Of a stretch of DNA of 64,000 bases, positions 44,087 through 53,658 are shown piece by piece. The number at the start of each line of letters is the position of its first letter. Within the stretch, counting starts at the first letter, position 1. The translations under genes were made by a program, and so were the position numbers. The DNA lies in assembly GCF_014174155.1 (NCBI RefSeq), contig NZ_JABEQM010000003.1:124001-188000 (forward strand), given 5' to 3'. Origin of the DNA: Gluconacetobacter tumulisoli (GTDB taxonomy: Bacteria; Pseudomonadota; Alphaproteobacteria; Acetobacterales; Acetobacteraceae). The notes under the pieces were generated by a model. That model saw only the letters and a program-made list of their open reading frames with translations, was not told the DNA's origin and ran no database searches.

Positions 44087-44192
44087 CCCGTGGCCAGTGA
44101 CCGGGCCGGCGGAATATCGTAATGAAATCGATCCGGATTCGGAATGGTGCCATCGTTCGCCCATCCGCCCGATCCCCAAGGAGTAGCCCGCC

Positions 44193-45785
44193 GTGTCACC
44201 CCATCTGAATCGCGCCCTCGGGCCCTGGCAACTGCTGTTCACCGGGCTCAGCGCCATGATCGGGTCGGGCTGGCTGTTCGGCGCCCAGCGCGCGGCCGCG
44301 ACGGCCGGCCCGGCCGCGAGCCTGGCCTGGCTGCTGGGCGCATTCATCGCCCTAGTCATCGCCGGCGTCGCCACCGAGCTGGGCGCGATGTTCCCGGTGG
44401 CGGGCGGGATGGTGCGGTACTCCAATGTCACGCATGGGCCGTTGATCGGCTTCATGGCGGCCTGCGCCAACTGGATCGCGATCGTCAGCGTGGTCCCGAT
44501 CGAGGCCGAGGCCTCGGTCCAGTACATGAGCTCGTGGTCCTATCCCTGGGCACGGCAGCTCTATCAGGGCGGGGAACTGACGTCGTCCGGCCTGGCCGTG
44601 GCGGCGGTCCTGGTGACGGTGTATTTCCTGCTCAACTTATGGGGGGTACGGCTGTTCGCCCGTTTCAACGTGCTGGTGACGGTGTTCAAGATCATCGTGC
44701 CCACCACCACGGCCGTCGCCCTGATGACCAGCAGCTTCCATGCCGGCAATCTGGTCGGCAGCGATCTCGGCGGGTTCATGCCCTATGGCCTGTCGGGGAT
44801 CCTGACGGCGGTTTCGACCTCGGGCGTCGTCTTCGCCTTCAACGGATTCCAGAGCCCGCTGAACCTGGCGGGCGAGGCCCGCGATCCGGGCCGGACCATT
44901 CCCTTCGCGGTCCTGGGATCGGTCGGGATCGCGACGATCGTGTACCTGCTGTTGCAATTTGCCTATCTCGGCGCGGTCCGGCCCGGGGCCGGGGGGTGGG
45001 CGGGCCTCGCGTTTTCCTCGCCGTTCGCGGAACTGGCCATTGCCTTCAACCTCAACTGGCTGGCGATGGCACTGTATTTCGACGCCTTCGTCTCCCCCAG
45101 CGGAACGGGTGTGACCGATATGGCGACCAGCGCGCGCATGACGCTGGGCATGCAGCGCAACGGGACGATGCCGGCGGTGCTGGGGCGTATCCATCCGCTG
45201 TATGGCGTGCCGCGCCCGGCCCTGTGGTTCAACCTGGGCGTGTCGTTCGTGTTTCTCTATTGCTTTCGGGGCTGGGGCATTCTGGCGTCGGTCATTTCCG
45301 TCTGCACGATCATTTCCTACCTGATGATTCCGATTTCGGCGGTGTCGCTGCGGCGGACCATGCCGGAGCATGCGCGTCCGGTCCGGGTGCCGGCGATGCG
45401 GCTCACCGGCACGCTGGCGTTCGTATTCTCGTCGCTGCTGCTGTATTGGGCGCGCTGGCCGCTCAGCGGCGACATCATCCTGCTGCTGCTGATGTTCCTG
45501 CCGGTCTATGCTTGGTTCCGTCGTCATGACGGCTGGGACCGCCATCGCATCGCCTGCCGCCATGCGGTCTGGTTCATGGTCTACCTGCCGACGATCGCCG
45601 CCCTGTCCTATGTCGGCAGCCGGCCGTTCGGTGGGCTGGGCTGGATCCCCTATGGCTGGGACCTGGCGGTGGTGGCCGCGGTGTCGGTGCTGTTCTGCGA
45701 ATGGGGCGTGCGCAGCGCGATGGACACGCCCGACCTGTCGGTGATCACGGAAGACGACGACCTGCCGGCGTTCGGCGGACACTGA
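44193..45785 (+). CDS. APC-superfamily amino acid permease
   Basis: A 530-residue inner-membrane protein with about 12-14 hydrophobic segments. The first contains GLSAMIGSGWLFGA, the unwound-helix Gly motif of APC transporters, and later FAFNGFQSPLNLAGEARDPGRTIP is typical of the YveA/aspartate-proton and related groups. It starts with GTG, eight bases after AAGGAG. Likely substrate class is an amino acid or amine, imported with protons. The aminotransferase upstream may act on what it imports. Confidence 0.9.
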   Translation: MSPHLNRALGPWQLLFTGLSAMIGSGWLFGAQRAAATAGPAASLAWLLGAFIALVIAGVATELGAMFPVAGGMVRYSNVTHGPLIGFMAACANWIAIVSVVPIEAEASVQYMSSWSYPWARQLYQGGELTSSGLAVAAVLVTVYFLLNLWGVRLFARFNVLVTVFKIIVPTTTAVALMTSSFHAGNLVGSDLGGFMPYGLSGILTAVSTSGVVFAFNGFQSPLNLAGEARDPGRTIPFAVLGSVGIATIVYLLLQFAYLGAVRPGAGGWAGLAFSSPFAELAIAFNLNWLAMALYFDAFVSPSGTGVTDMATSARMTLGMQRNGTMPAVLGRIHPLYGVPRPALWFNLGVSFVFLYCFRGWGILASVISVCTIISYLMIPISAVSLRRTMPEHARPVRVPAMRLTGTLAFVFSSLLLYWARWPLSGDIILLLLMFLPVYAWFRRHDGWDRHRIACRHAVWFMVYLPTIAALSYVGSRPFGGLGWIPYGWDLAVVAAVSVLFCEWGVRSAMDTPDLSVITEDDDLPAFGGH

Positions 45786-45803
45786 CGCCCGGGCTGGGCG
45801 TCA
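45783..45803. terminator. Terminator between permease and convergent gumB
   Basis: TGACGCCC-gggct-GGGCGTCA is a perfect 8-base stem that includes the permease stop codon, followed by gagatcatttt on the plus strand. It separates the permease from the end of the gum operon on the other strand. Confidence 0.55.
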
Positions 45804-45816
45804 GAGATCATTTTCG

Positions 45817-46419
45817 TCAGAAATACCGTTCGTAGACGGTGATGACGTCGCCGGGTTGCAGCAGGGAATCGCGTCGCACCCGGCCCTCGATCGTCCGGCC
45901 GGATCCGCCCGCGTCGCTGCGGACGTCGCCGGCATGGTCGGTCACCGCGCGGTAGGTATAGCCGCCGGCCAGCGCCACGGCGCTGAGCATGGTCATGCCG
46001 GGCATGTAGGGATACTGGCCGGGATGGGCGACCTCGCCCAGCACGAAGATCGGCCGGTACTGCGTGACCTCCACCGAGACGCTGGGGTGGTTCAGGATGC
46101 CCTTGCTGGTCAGCTGGTCCACGATCAGCGCCTGCAGTTCATGGGTCGTCAGGCCCGATGCCTGAAGCGAGCCGAGCAGGGGAAAGGCGATCTGGCCATT
46201 GTCGCCGACCGTGAAACTGTTGCTGAGCTGCAAGTCGTTGTAGGTCAGCACCCGCAACTGGTCGCCGGCGCCCAGACGGTACGCGCCGGGGGAGGGCGGC
46301 GGCAGGAGCGGAAGCTGGCCGGCGCATCCCGACAGCAGGATCGCCAGCGCCCCGGCGGCGAGCCAGCGGGCGCGACGCGGCGATGGGGCCGGGCAGGGGC
46401 GATCTTTATGCGCGGTCAT
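45817..46419 (-). CDS. gumB: Polysaccharide export outer-membrane lipoprotein (GumB/OPX family)
   Basis: A 200-residue lipoprotein: signal segment AAGALAILLSGC with lipobox LSGC, then a poly-export domain (YRLGAGDQLRVLTYND, GQIAFPLLG) and a SLBB-like part (FVLGEVAHPGQYPYMPGMT). ATG 46419 has GGAGG 6 bases before it. Like Xanthomonas GumB (about 213 residues) it lacks the C-terminal helix of Wza and should work with GumC to move the polymer through the periplasm and outer membrane. It is the last gene of the minus-strand gum unit. Confidence 0.93.
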   Translation of the reverse strand: MTAHKDRPCPAPSPRRARWLAAGALAILLSGCAGQLPLLPPPSPGAYRLGAGDQLRVLTYNDLQLSNSFTVGDNGQIAFPLLGSLQASGLTTHELQALIVDQLTSKGILNHPSVSVEVTQYRPIFVLGEVAHPGQYPYMPGMTMLSAVALAGGYTYRAVTDHAGDVRSDAGGSGRTIEGRVRRDSLLQPGDVITVYERYF

Positions 46420-46474
46420 CTTCAACCTCCGGTCATGATGGTGTGCGGCCCGCACCAGGGAATCCCGGCACAGG

Positions 46475-47827
46475 CTATTCTGCGAAATTGAACCCGATGG
46501 CGACATAGTTGCTGGCGAAGGTCGATTTCCGCCCGCTGAACAGCGGATCGGGCGCCTGGCCGCCGTGGGAGTAGTTGCTGACATGGCTGAAGGACAGGTT
46601 GGCGGTCAGGTAGCGATTCACCGTCCAGTTGATCGACGCTCCGAACTTGAACAGGGTCTGGGTGCGCGACCGCGTGCCGGCCACGGTCTGCCCGGTGACG
46701 CTCATGCCGCCTTCGGTGAACCCCCGGAGTACGATGTTCCGGCGCAGTTCGTGGTCGATCTGGATGCGCCCGTCCGTCACCGTCTGGTTCCGCGCGAAGG
46801 GCGAGGCCGGATCAATGATGCGGCGATAGAAGAACACGCTGACCGTATCCAGCAGGGTGGGGGTCCAGGTCGTATCGATCTCGAATGTCGGGGTGGTCAC
46901 GGCGGGGGCTGAATTGCGGGTGAAATGACGGGTCTCGCCACCGGCGAGCAGGCGATAGCGGATAACCGAATCCGTGTTGAGGTCCAGGCCGGCGAAGGCC
47001 GCCCCGTCGACATAATCATTCGGCGCCTCCCCCTGCGTCGCCGCGAACTGTGCCGCCGACCCGCGCAGGATCAGCACGGCGGCGTTGCCGGTCGACAGTT
47101 CGAACCGCGATGTCAGCATGCCGGTTTCCAGATGGTGGCTCAGGCTGCCGTAATCGGTGTCTATGCCGCCCCCCGTCGCCTTGCCGAACGAAAAATCCTG
47201 GTAGATCGCCGAGGGGATCAGGCTGAAGCGTCCGAACAGCTTGGTATAGGTCAGGCGGTAATCGTCGGCGGCGTAGGGCACCGGGCGCGATACGCCGAAA
47301 TTCCCCAGATCCATGGAATTCAGGTGCAGCATGTAATGCGTATAGCCCGCCGACAGTGTGTCGTGGCCCAGGGACAGCGACCCCCCCGCCCCCGTCGTCC
47401 AGTTCGTATAATTCGCGATCGGGATATTCGGAAAGCGCCGGTCGCCCACACTGGCGAACAGGCCCAGGGCATGGCGGCTCCAGTCCGAATTGACGCGCAG
47501 GCCGCCATTGCTGTCCAGTTCGGCGCTCTGGGTGTGCGGGGTGGCCAGGGTATTGGTGTTGTACCCGGCGTTGAACGATGCTGACGGCCGGACGATGAAA
47601 CTGCCGACATGGATGCCGGCCGGCTGGTGTTGCAGCAGCTGCCGCATGGTGACCGTATCGGCCTGGTCCGGGGCGGTATAGCCGGGAAGATCGACCGGAA
47701 AATATTGCGAGATCAATTGTGCCCGCGCCGATCGTGCCCCGACGACGACGCAGGATACGGCCGTCGCCATCGCCAGGACGGCCAGACGGAATCGATATCG
47801 GTGTCTTCCCGCCGGTATCCCGATCAT
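46475..47827 (-). CDS. Outer-membrane beta-barrel protein of the gum locus
   Basis: A 450-residue exported protein: signal peptide ending near ARSARA, then many short amphipathic strands with alternating aromatic residues and a C-terminal NYVAIGFNFAE. It resembles the outer-membrane beta-barrel proteins (PF10082-like) found in acetan-type EPS loci. Its start overlaps the upstream GumH-like gene stop by one base (TGATG), so it is translated together with it. A role as an outer-membrane pore or partner of GumB is likely but not shown. Confidence 0.75.
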   Translation of the reverse strand: MIGIPAGRHRYRFRLAVLAMATAVSCVVVGARSARAQLISQYFPVDLPGYTAPDQADTVTMRQLLQHQPAGIHVGSFIVRPSASFNAGYNTNTLATPHTQSAELDSNGGLRVNSDWSRHALGLFASVGDRRFPNIPIANYTNWTTGAGGSLSLGHDTLSAGYTHYMLHLNSMDLGNFGVSRPVPYAADDYRLTYTKLFGRFSLIPSAIYQDFSFGKATGGGIDTDYGSLSHHLETGMLTSRFELSTGNAAVLILRGSAAQFAATQGEAPNDYVDGAAFAGLDLNTDSVIRYRLLAGGETRHFTRNSAPAVTTPTFEIDTTWTPTLLDTVSVFFYRRIIDPASPFARNQTVTDGRIQIDHELRRNIVLRGFTEGGMSVTGQTVAGTRSRTQTLFKFGASINWTVNRYLTANLSFSHVSNYSHGGQAPDPLFSGRKSTFASNYVAIGFNFAE

Positions 47828-49020
47828 CAGGACGGGGTGCCCCGCTGCGCCGCGTCGACGGGCATCGCCTGGACCGGCGCCGGATCTTTTCCGGCGCCGG
47901 ACAGGACGTCGCGATACAGATCGGCATAACGCCGGGCGACATCGTTCCAGTCATAGGCCGCCGCCGCGGCGACGGCCTGGTCGCGCACCGCGCGCACATG
48001 GTCGTCGCCCTGGGCACGGGCGGCCAGAACGTCCCGTGCGATCCCGTCCAGGTCGTCGGCGGACCCCACGATGCCGATGCCGGTTTGCGCGACCAGGCGG
48101 CGGAACGGCACGATGTCGCTGACGATCGGGATCAGCCCGGCCGACAGGGCCTCGACGGCGGCCAGCCCGAAACCCTCGTGCCGCGACAGGCAGCCGTAAT
48201 AGCTGGCCTGGCCCAGCAGGGCGCGCAATTCCGTATCCGTCGGGGCGATGACGAAACGGACGGCGTCACTCACCCCGGCCGCCCGGGCCGCGGCGGCCAG
48301 TTCATGCTCGGTCTGGTCGGCGGGGCGGCCGGCCACGATCAGGCGCCAATCCGCCCCGGCCGCATCGGGACCGCCCGCACGCAGGCGCGCCAGCAGGGGA
48401 AACAGCAGGTCGATCTGCTTGTGTCGGGAAAAGCGGCCGAAGCTGATGATCGTCCGCGTCGGGGCGCCCGAGGCCGCGTTGCGGAATTTGTCCTGGTTGA
48501 TGCCGTTCTCGATTGTCGTCAGCCTGCCGCGCGCGATCCTGTCGAACATCAGGGCGTCGCTGTGGCTGCAGGCCACGATGCGATCATAGGCACGGACCGA
48601 GGCGCGGGTGACGGACCCGAACCACAGCGCCTTGATCGTATGCAGCGCCTGCGTGTGGAAGAAGCCACCATGCGTCGACGCCACCAGCGGCCGGCGATGC
48701 AGCCATCGCGTCAACGCCAGGGCGTCGAAGAAGAAATCGATCGCGTGGACATGCACCAGGTCGGCATCGCCCAGGTGGCGGAAGACGGCCGGCGCGATCG
48801 GATAGCGGGTCGATCCGCGCCAGGGGATGCGACGGACCGGGACGCCCTGCACGATTTCCGTCGGCGCCAGGCGGTCCGGCTGGCCGAAGATTCGGTCCAG
48901 CGTCAGGACCCGGGCGTCGATGCCCAGCCTTTCCCGCTGGATCCGCGCCAGGCTCAGGACCGAATCCTCCAGCCCGCCGACGGACGGGCTGAACTGGCGG
49001 ACGATATGCAGAATTTTCAA
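47827..49020 (-). CDS. gumH: GDP-mannose:lipid-linked cellobiose mannosyltransferase (GumH/AceC-like)
   Basis: A 397-residue GT4 glycosyltransferase closely matching GumH: HIVRQFSPSVGGLEDSV at the start, GSTRYPIAPAVF, HVHAIDFFFDALAL, ASTHGGFFHT, and CLSRHEGFGLAAVEALSAGLIPI with the catalytic Glu. In xanthan and acetan assembly this enzyme adds alpha-mannose to the cellobiose made by GumD and GumM. It works on the cytoplasmic face of the inner membrane. Confidence 0.9.
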   Translation of the reverse strand: MKILHIVRQFSPSVGGLEDSVLSLARIQRERLGIDARVLTLDRIFGQPDRLAPTEIVQGVPVRRIPWRGSTRYPIAPAVFRHLGDADLVHVHAIDFFFDALALTRWLHRRPLVASTHGGFFHTQALHTIKALWFGSVTRASVRAYDRIVACSHSDALMFDRIARGRLTTIENGINQDKFRNAASGAPTRTIISFGRFSRHKQIDLLFPLLARLRAGGPDAAGADWRLIVAGRPADQTEHELAAAARAAGVSDAVRFVIAPTDTELRALLGQASYYGCLSRHEGFGLAAVEALSAGLIPIVSDIVPFRRLVAQTGIGIVGSADDLDGIARDVLAARAQGDDHVRAVRDQAVAAAAAYDWNDVARRYADLYRDVLSGAGKDPAPVQAMPVDAAQRGTPS

Positions 49021-49070
49021 TGCCAGCCTCTCAATGGAATCGCCAACGGAACGCGGTTCGGACCAATCCC

Positions 49071-51254
49071 TCAGCTATCGTAATGCAGGGCGATGCGCCG
49101 CGTATCCTGGCGACCGTATCGTGTCCCTGGATGGGTCGCCGCGTGCTCCTCGGCCATCGAGACGACGACGCCCGAGACATGGGCGCCGTAGGACCGCAGG
49201 CGCTCGATGGAGGACAGGACGGCACTGCGCGAGGTGTGGAGCCAGCGGCAGACGAAGACGGTCTGGTCGGCCAGCGCGCCGTAGACCAGCCCGTCCGGCA
49301 TGGCCAGCAGCGGCGGGCTGTCGATGACGATCAGGCTGTAGGACCGGCCGAGTTCCTTCAGCATGTCGCGCAGGCGGGCGATTTCCGTGGTGTCGAAGGG
49401 AAACAGCTTGGGCGCGCCGGCAGGCAGGAAATCGACGCCGGTTTCGGGGTCCGGGCGGACCACCTCGCCCACCGATGCCTCGCCCGACAGCAGTTCGGTC
49501 AGGCCGGGACAAAGGGGCGAGCGGCCGGGCGTGCCTTCGCGATGATCGCCGTCGATGATCAGCACCGGCTGTCCGCCCGTACGGGCCAGGCCCGCCAGCC
49601 AGGCCGCCAGCGAACTCTTGCCCTCGCCGGCCGAGGCCGAGGCGACGACGACGACCCGTCCCCGGGCGGTCTTGGGCGCGGACAGCGACAATTGCGCCAG
49701 CAGGCTGCGCACGGCCTCGCTGGCCGGGGAAAACGGGTTGTCCAGGACATGGCGCCGCACGGACCGGCGGTCGCGCCCGGCGATCCAGGGAATGGCGGTC
49801 AGCAGCGGCAGCCCGACCAGCGCGCGCAGTTGCTCGACCTCGCCGAATCCGGACGAAAACAGGTCGCGCAGGAACACCGCCCCGGCCGCCGCCACCAGGG
49901 ACAGCACGACGACGCCCATCAGCAGCTTCTTCCTGTTCGGGAAGGTCGGCGTGTCCGGGGCGGCGGCGTGCGACACGAAGGCAACCGGCGGTTGCAGCAG
50001 GTCCACCCGGTCGACCAGTTCCTTCGACCGTTCCAGGAAGGCCTCGTACACGTCCCGCGCGCTCTGGGCCTCCTGCGTCAGCATGCGATATTCCGCCTGG
50101 GGCGAACCCTGGCCGCTGGCCTCCTGGCGCAACCGGTCCAAATCGTGGGTCAGCTGGCCGACCTCGGCACGGGCGGAGACTGCGTCCTCGTTGATCGAAT
50201 CCAGGGCGGCGCGTGTCTCGGCGGCCAGGCTGGCGCGCGTGGTTGCGATCTGCTGGTCCAGGCCGGCCAGGTCGGGATGGTGTGGCCCCAGGGCGGCGGC
50301 CTTCTGCATCCGCGTGCTTTCCAGCTGCAGCAGCGTGTTCGCGGTCGCTACCAGGATCGGCTGCTGGGTCAGCGTGACCAGCCCCCGGGCCTCGCCGCGC
50401 GCGGTGGCGCGGGCCAGGGCATCGGATCGGGCCTCCGCCGCCGCCAGGCGGCCCTGGGCCTGCGTCAGGCTGATGGCGGTTTCCGACATCTCGCGTTCGA
50501 TCAGCGGCCCGTTGCCCGCGCCGTCGCCGGTATTGGACAGCTTGTGCGTGGCGTTGAAGGCGCTGGCCTTCGTCGCGGCCTCCAGCCACCGTTCGCGCAG
50601 TTGCATGGTGCGGCCATCCACCCAGGCCGCCGTGCGGTTCAGGTCCGCGCGCTGCCGGTCCAGGGCGATCTTCTGGTACTCGACGACGAACGCATTCGCC
50701 AGGTCGGCGGCGCGCTGGCCGTCATCGGCGTTCACGGTGATGCTGATGATGCGCGACCGGGGGCCCGGCGCGATCGTGACGGCGGCCAGCAGCCTGTCCA
50801 CCTGCGCCTGGGCCTGGGCGGCGGGATCCGCCCTGACCGCCTTCGGGCAGGCCAGGTGCAGGCCATGGGTGCACAGCATGTTTTTCAGGCTGAAGCCGCC
50901 CCGGCTGGCCGGTGGCGGCAGGTCGCGCAGTACGGCGGCGGCGACGTCGCGCGATTGCAGCAGTCCCGCCTGCGTCGCCAGTTCATCGTCGCTCAGTCCC
51001 TCGGCCTGCTGTGCGCCGCGATTGCCCACCGGATCGCTGCTGGTCGGCGAGACGACGACCGTGGCGGTGGCCACGAACGACCGCTTGAGCGACAGCGTCG
51101 CCCCGCACCCCACGACGAAGGTTCCGATCCCGACAGCCAGGAACAGGCGGTGATAGCGGCGCAGCAATCGCAGGCCGTGCAGGATGATGGTCCTGCCGTC
51201 GCGCTGGCTCATGGTGATCGTCGACAGGGGATCGTTCATGCGGGACTCGATCAT
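49071..51254 (-). CDS. gumC: GumC-like polysaccharide co-polymerase fused to a tyrosine-kinase domain
   Basis: A 727-residue protein with a Wzz-type N-terminal segment (first helix LFLAVGIGTFVVGCGATL), a long coiled-coil periplasmic part and a second membrane helix (LLMGVVVLSLVAAAGAVFL, about residue 450). After that comes a BY-kinase domain: Walker A SAGEGKSS, Walker A' VLIIDGDHR, Walker B LIVIDSPPLL. Xanthomonas GumC is about 450-480 residues and lacks this domain. The C-terminal tail has only two tyrosines (RYGRQ, LHYDS) in place of a Tyr cluster. The start may be 51254 or ATG 51239. It should control chain length together with GumB. Confidence 0.88.
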   Translation of the reverse strand: MIESRMNDPLSTITMSQRDGRTIILHGLRLLRRYHRLFLAVGIGTFVVGCGATLSLKRSFVATATVVVSPTSSDPVGNRGAQQAEGLSDDELATQAGLLQSRDVAAAVLRDLPPPASRGGFSLKNMLCTHGLHLACPKAVRADPAAQAQAQVDRLLAAVTIAPGPRSRIISITVNADDGQRAADLANAFVVEYQKIALDRQRADLNRTAAWVDGRTMQLRERWLEAATKASAFNATHKLSNTGDGAGNGPLIEREMSETAISLTQAQGRLAAAEARSDALARATARGEARGLVTLTQQPILVATANTLLQLESTRMQKAAALGPHHPDLAGLDQQIATTRASLAAETRAALDSINEDAVSARAEVGQLTHDLDRLRQEASGQGSPQAEYRMLTQEAQSARDVYEAFLERSKELVDRVDLLQPPVAFVSHAAAPDTPTFPNRKKLLMGVVVLSLVAAAGAVFLRDLFSSGFGEVEQLRALVGLPLLTAIPWIAGRDRRSVRRHVLDNPFSPASEAVRSLLAQLSLSAPKTARGRVVVVASASAGEGKSSLAAWLAGLARTGGQPVLIIDGDHREGTPGRSPLCPGLTELLSGEASVGEVVRPDPETGVDFLPAGAPKLFPFDTTEIARLRDMLKELGRSYSLIVIDSPPLLAMPDGLVYGALADQTVFVCRWLHTSRSAVLSSIERLRSYGAHVSGVVVSMAEEHAATHPGTRYGRQDTRRIALHYDS

Positions 51255-51299
51255 TTACGGAAAGAAGGGCGTGCGGGGCCGGGTCGGCACGGAAAGGCG

Positions 51300-52160
51300 T
51301 CAGGCCTTCGTCCCGTCGGGCTGCGGCCGCTCGGGACGGATTTTCCAACGCAGGACATACAGGCCGAAGACCGGCAGCCCCAGAAGGTAACGACGCCACA
51401 GCCGTCGTGGTTCGCGCACCAGCCTGACCAGCCATTCCAGGCCCATGTTTGCGACCCATCGCGGGGGCCTGCGGACGCGGCCGGCCGCGTGATCGACCAG
51501 CGCCCCCGCCGTGATCGCGATGGTCGGCGGCAGCCGGTCCCAGTGATCGTAAAGCCAGCGTTCCTGCCGTGGCATTCCCATATTGACCAGCAGCAGGGTC
51601 GGGTGCGTGGCATTGATCTGCCGGACGATGTCCTCGGATTCCATGGATCCGGGGCGGGCATCGAAAAATCCGTGATGCACGCCCGCCGTGCGGACGCCGT
51701 AGCGTTGCTCGTAGGTACGCGCGGCGTTGTTCGCGGCCTCCTGCGATCCGCCCAGCCAGAACAGCGATGCGTCACCGCCCAGCCGTTCCAGGACCGGGCC
51801 GATCCATTCCGGCGGGGTGGTGCGGTGCGGCCGCCGGCCGATCAGGAATGCCGCCGCCAACTGGACGCCGGCCCCGTCGCAGAATGCGATATCCGCCTTG
51901 TCGAACAGGTCGCGCAGCCAGCGTTCGCGCTGCGACAGGACGACGCAATGCGCGTTGGCGTTCACGACCAGCATCCTGGCGCCGCGCCGCGCGGCCCGCG
52001 TGACGATTTCGGCCAGCGCATCGCGCGGAATGTCCAGAAGGCGCAGCCCCATGATGCGCAGCGCATCGAACGGCAGGGACACATCGCGGGCGGCCGGATG
52101 CACGGACGATTCGGGCACGACCGCGCCGTCCGCCGCGGGGGAGATCACATCAGAATGCAT
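51300..52160 (-). CDS. gumM: WecG/TagA/CpsF glycosyltransferase (GumM/AceB-like)
   Basis: A 286-residue GT26 enzyme. It shows NANAHCVVLSQRE, the acidic motif ADIAFCDGAGVQLA, FWLGGSQEAA and NMGMPRQERWLYDH, all typical of the WecG/GumM family. In acetan/xanthan synthesis GumM adds the second beta-1,4-glucose to make lipid-linked cellobiose. Its start overlaps the gumD end by 11 bases. Confidence 0.92.
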   Translation of the reverse strand: MHSDVISPAADGAVVPESSVHPAARDVSLPFDALRIMGLRLLDIPRDALAEIVTRAARRGARMLVVNANAHCVVLSQRERWLRDLFDKADIAFCDGAGVQLAAAFLIGRRPHRTTPPEWIGPVLERLGGDASLFWLGGSQEAANNAARTYEQRYGVRTAGVHHGFFDARPGSMESEDIVRQINATHPTLLLVNMGMPRQERWLYDHWDRLPPTIAITAGALVDHAAGRVRRPPRWVANMGLEWLVRLVREPRRLWRRYLLGLPVFGLYVLRWKIRPERPQPDGTKA

Positions 52161-53658
52161 GTTTGCTGAAAACCTCGCGCAGGACGGTCAGGGCCAGGAT
52201 CTTCAGGTCGAAACGCAGAGACCATTTCTGCATATATTCCAGGTCGTATTCCACGCGCCGGCGCAGGTCATCCAATGTCACCAGTTCGCCGCGCGCGCCA
52301 TTGACCTGCGCCCAGCCGGTGATTCCCGGCTTGACCTGATGGCGGATGACATATTCCGCCAATGCATCGTCCAGCAGCATGCCGTCGGCACGGGTATGCG
52401 GGGCATGGGGACGGGGGCCGACCAGCGACATCTCGCCGCGCAGGACGTTCAGAAGCTGCGGCAGTTCGTCCAGGCTCAGCTTCCGCAGCCATTTGCCGAT
52501 CCGCGTGACGCGCGGATCGTCGCGGGACGTCTGTTTCGCCGCCATCATGTCGGACATGTTCGCATGCATGGTGCGGAACTTGAACACCATGAAATTGCGA
52601 TTGTTGTAGCCCAGCCTGGGCTGCCTGAAGAATACCGGCCCCGGCGAGGTCGCCTTGATGGCGATTGCGATCATGCACATCAGCGGCGTCAGCAGGGCGA
52701 GGGCGATGGCGCCCGCAACCACGTCCAGCATCGTCTTGCGGACGATCTGCCAATCCGACAGCGGCCGGCGCTGCAATACCAGCAGGGCGAAAGGACCCAG
52801 CCGTTCGATGGGGAGCAGGACGTCGATGCCGTGCACCAGATTGGGCATCACATAGACATCCGACAGCACGCTGCGCAGCCGCCAGCTGATTTCGGCGACG
52901 TGGTCGACGGGGTCGGAGCTGGGGGGGATGGCAAGGATGATGGCATGCAGCCGGGATTCGCGGCTGCGCACGATCAGGTCATCCAGGGTGCCGTCCGTTA
53001 CGGTGGGGTCCAGGGCGGTGTCATGGTCGTCGAAGACGCCCACCATCCGGTAGGTCGGCCCGGCCTCTTCCGTGACGCGGGCCGCCACCTTGAGCGCGAC
53101 CTCGTCGCTGCCGATCACGGCGATGTTCCGGGCCAGGTGCCGCGTGACCGAGGGATGATGCAGGATCAGGATTTCGCCGCCGCGCAGCACGGCCAAGGTT
53201 GCGGCGCAGATCCCGATCCAGACCAGTGACAGCTCGATCGCCTGTGCCGTCGGCCGATGCAGCATGTACAGAACGATGAAATGCAGCAGCGCACCGATCA
53301 CGAGCGGACGCGCAAGATATCGAACCTGGGCCGAAACCTGGAGAATATCCGGAATATAGAGCAAGGAGCGCTTCTTGGGGATCATCAGGAACCCGAGCGC
53401 CGACATCAGGTCGGCCAGGGGCAGCGCCACATGCCAGTTCTCCATCAGGATGGTCGGCTCGACATGCGCGCACAGGACGGTCGCGCCAAGGACGCCGAAA
53501 GCGTCCATGCTGGTGGTCACACCGGCCATGACAGGGTGATAGTAGGGGTACGACCGGTACGGCCCGGTGTCGGCCGTTCCCGATGGCCGTGGTTCCTCCA
53601 GAAGGCTTTCGTTCGACAGGCTGATCGTGCCCTGCAGCTGGCCGTATGATTCGCTCAT
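52150..53658 (-). CDS. gumD: Undecaprenyl-phosphate glucose phosphotransferase (GumD/AceA-like)
   Basis: A 502-residue initiating transferase: several membrane segments in the first half, a Rossmann-like cytoplasmic part, then a bacterial sugar-transferase domain with PGPVFFRQPRLGYNNR, VFKFRTMH, KLSLDELPQLLNVLRGEMSLVGPRP and KPGITGWAQVNGARGE. It loads glucose-1-phosphate onto undecaprenyl phosphate, the first step of the repeat unit. ATG 53658 is preceded by GGAGG at 7 bases; the longer frame from 53721 lacks this. It heads the gumD-M-C-H-OMP-B unit. Confidence 0.93.
   Translation of the reverse strand: MSESYGQLQGTISLSNESLLEEPRPSGTADTGPYRSYPYYHPVMAGVTTSMDAFGVLGATVLCAHVEPTILMENWHVALPLADLMSALGFLMIPKKRSLLYIPDILQVSAQVRYLARPLVIGALLHFIVLYMLHRPTAQAIELSLVWIGICAATLAVLRGGEILILHHPSVTRHLARNIAVIGSDEVALKVAARVTEEAGPTYRMVGVFDDHDTALDPTVTDGTLDDLIVRSRESRLHAIILAIPPSSDPVDHVAEISWRLRSVLSDVYVMPNLVHGIDVLLPIERLGPFALLVLQRRPLSDWQIVRKTMLDVVAGAIALALLTPLMCMIAIAIKATSPGPVFFRQPRLGYNNRNFMVFKFRTMHANMSDMMAAKQTSRDDPRVTRIGKWLRKLSLDELPQLLNVLRGEMSLVGPRPHAPHTRADGMLLDDALAEYVIRHQVKPGITGWAQVNGARGELVTLDDLRRRVEYDLEYMQKWSLRFDLKILALTVLREVFSKHAF

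Noticed and set aside
49020-52169. A 1049-codon open frame on the plus strand
   Set aside because: It runs antiparallel to gumH end, gumC and gumM, is full of Arg/Gln/Gly, has no recognisable domain and no SD. It is a GC-bias shadow of well supported genes.
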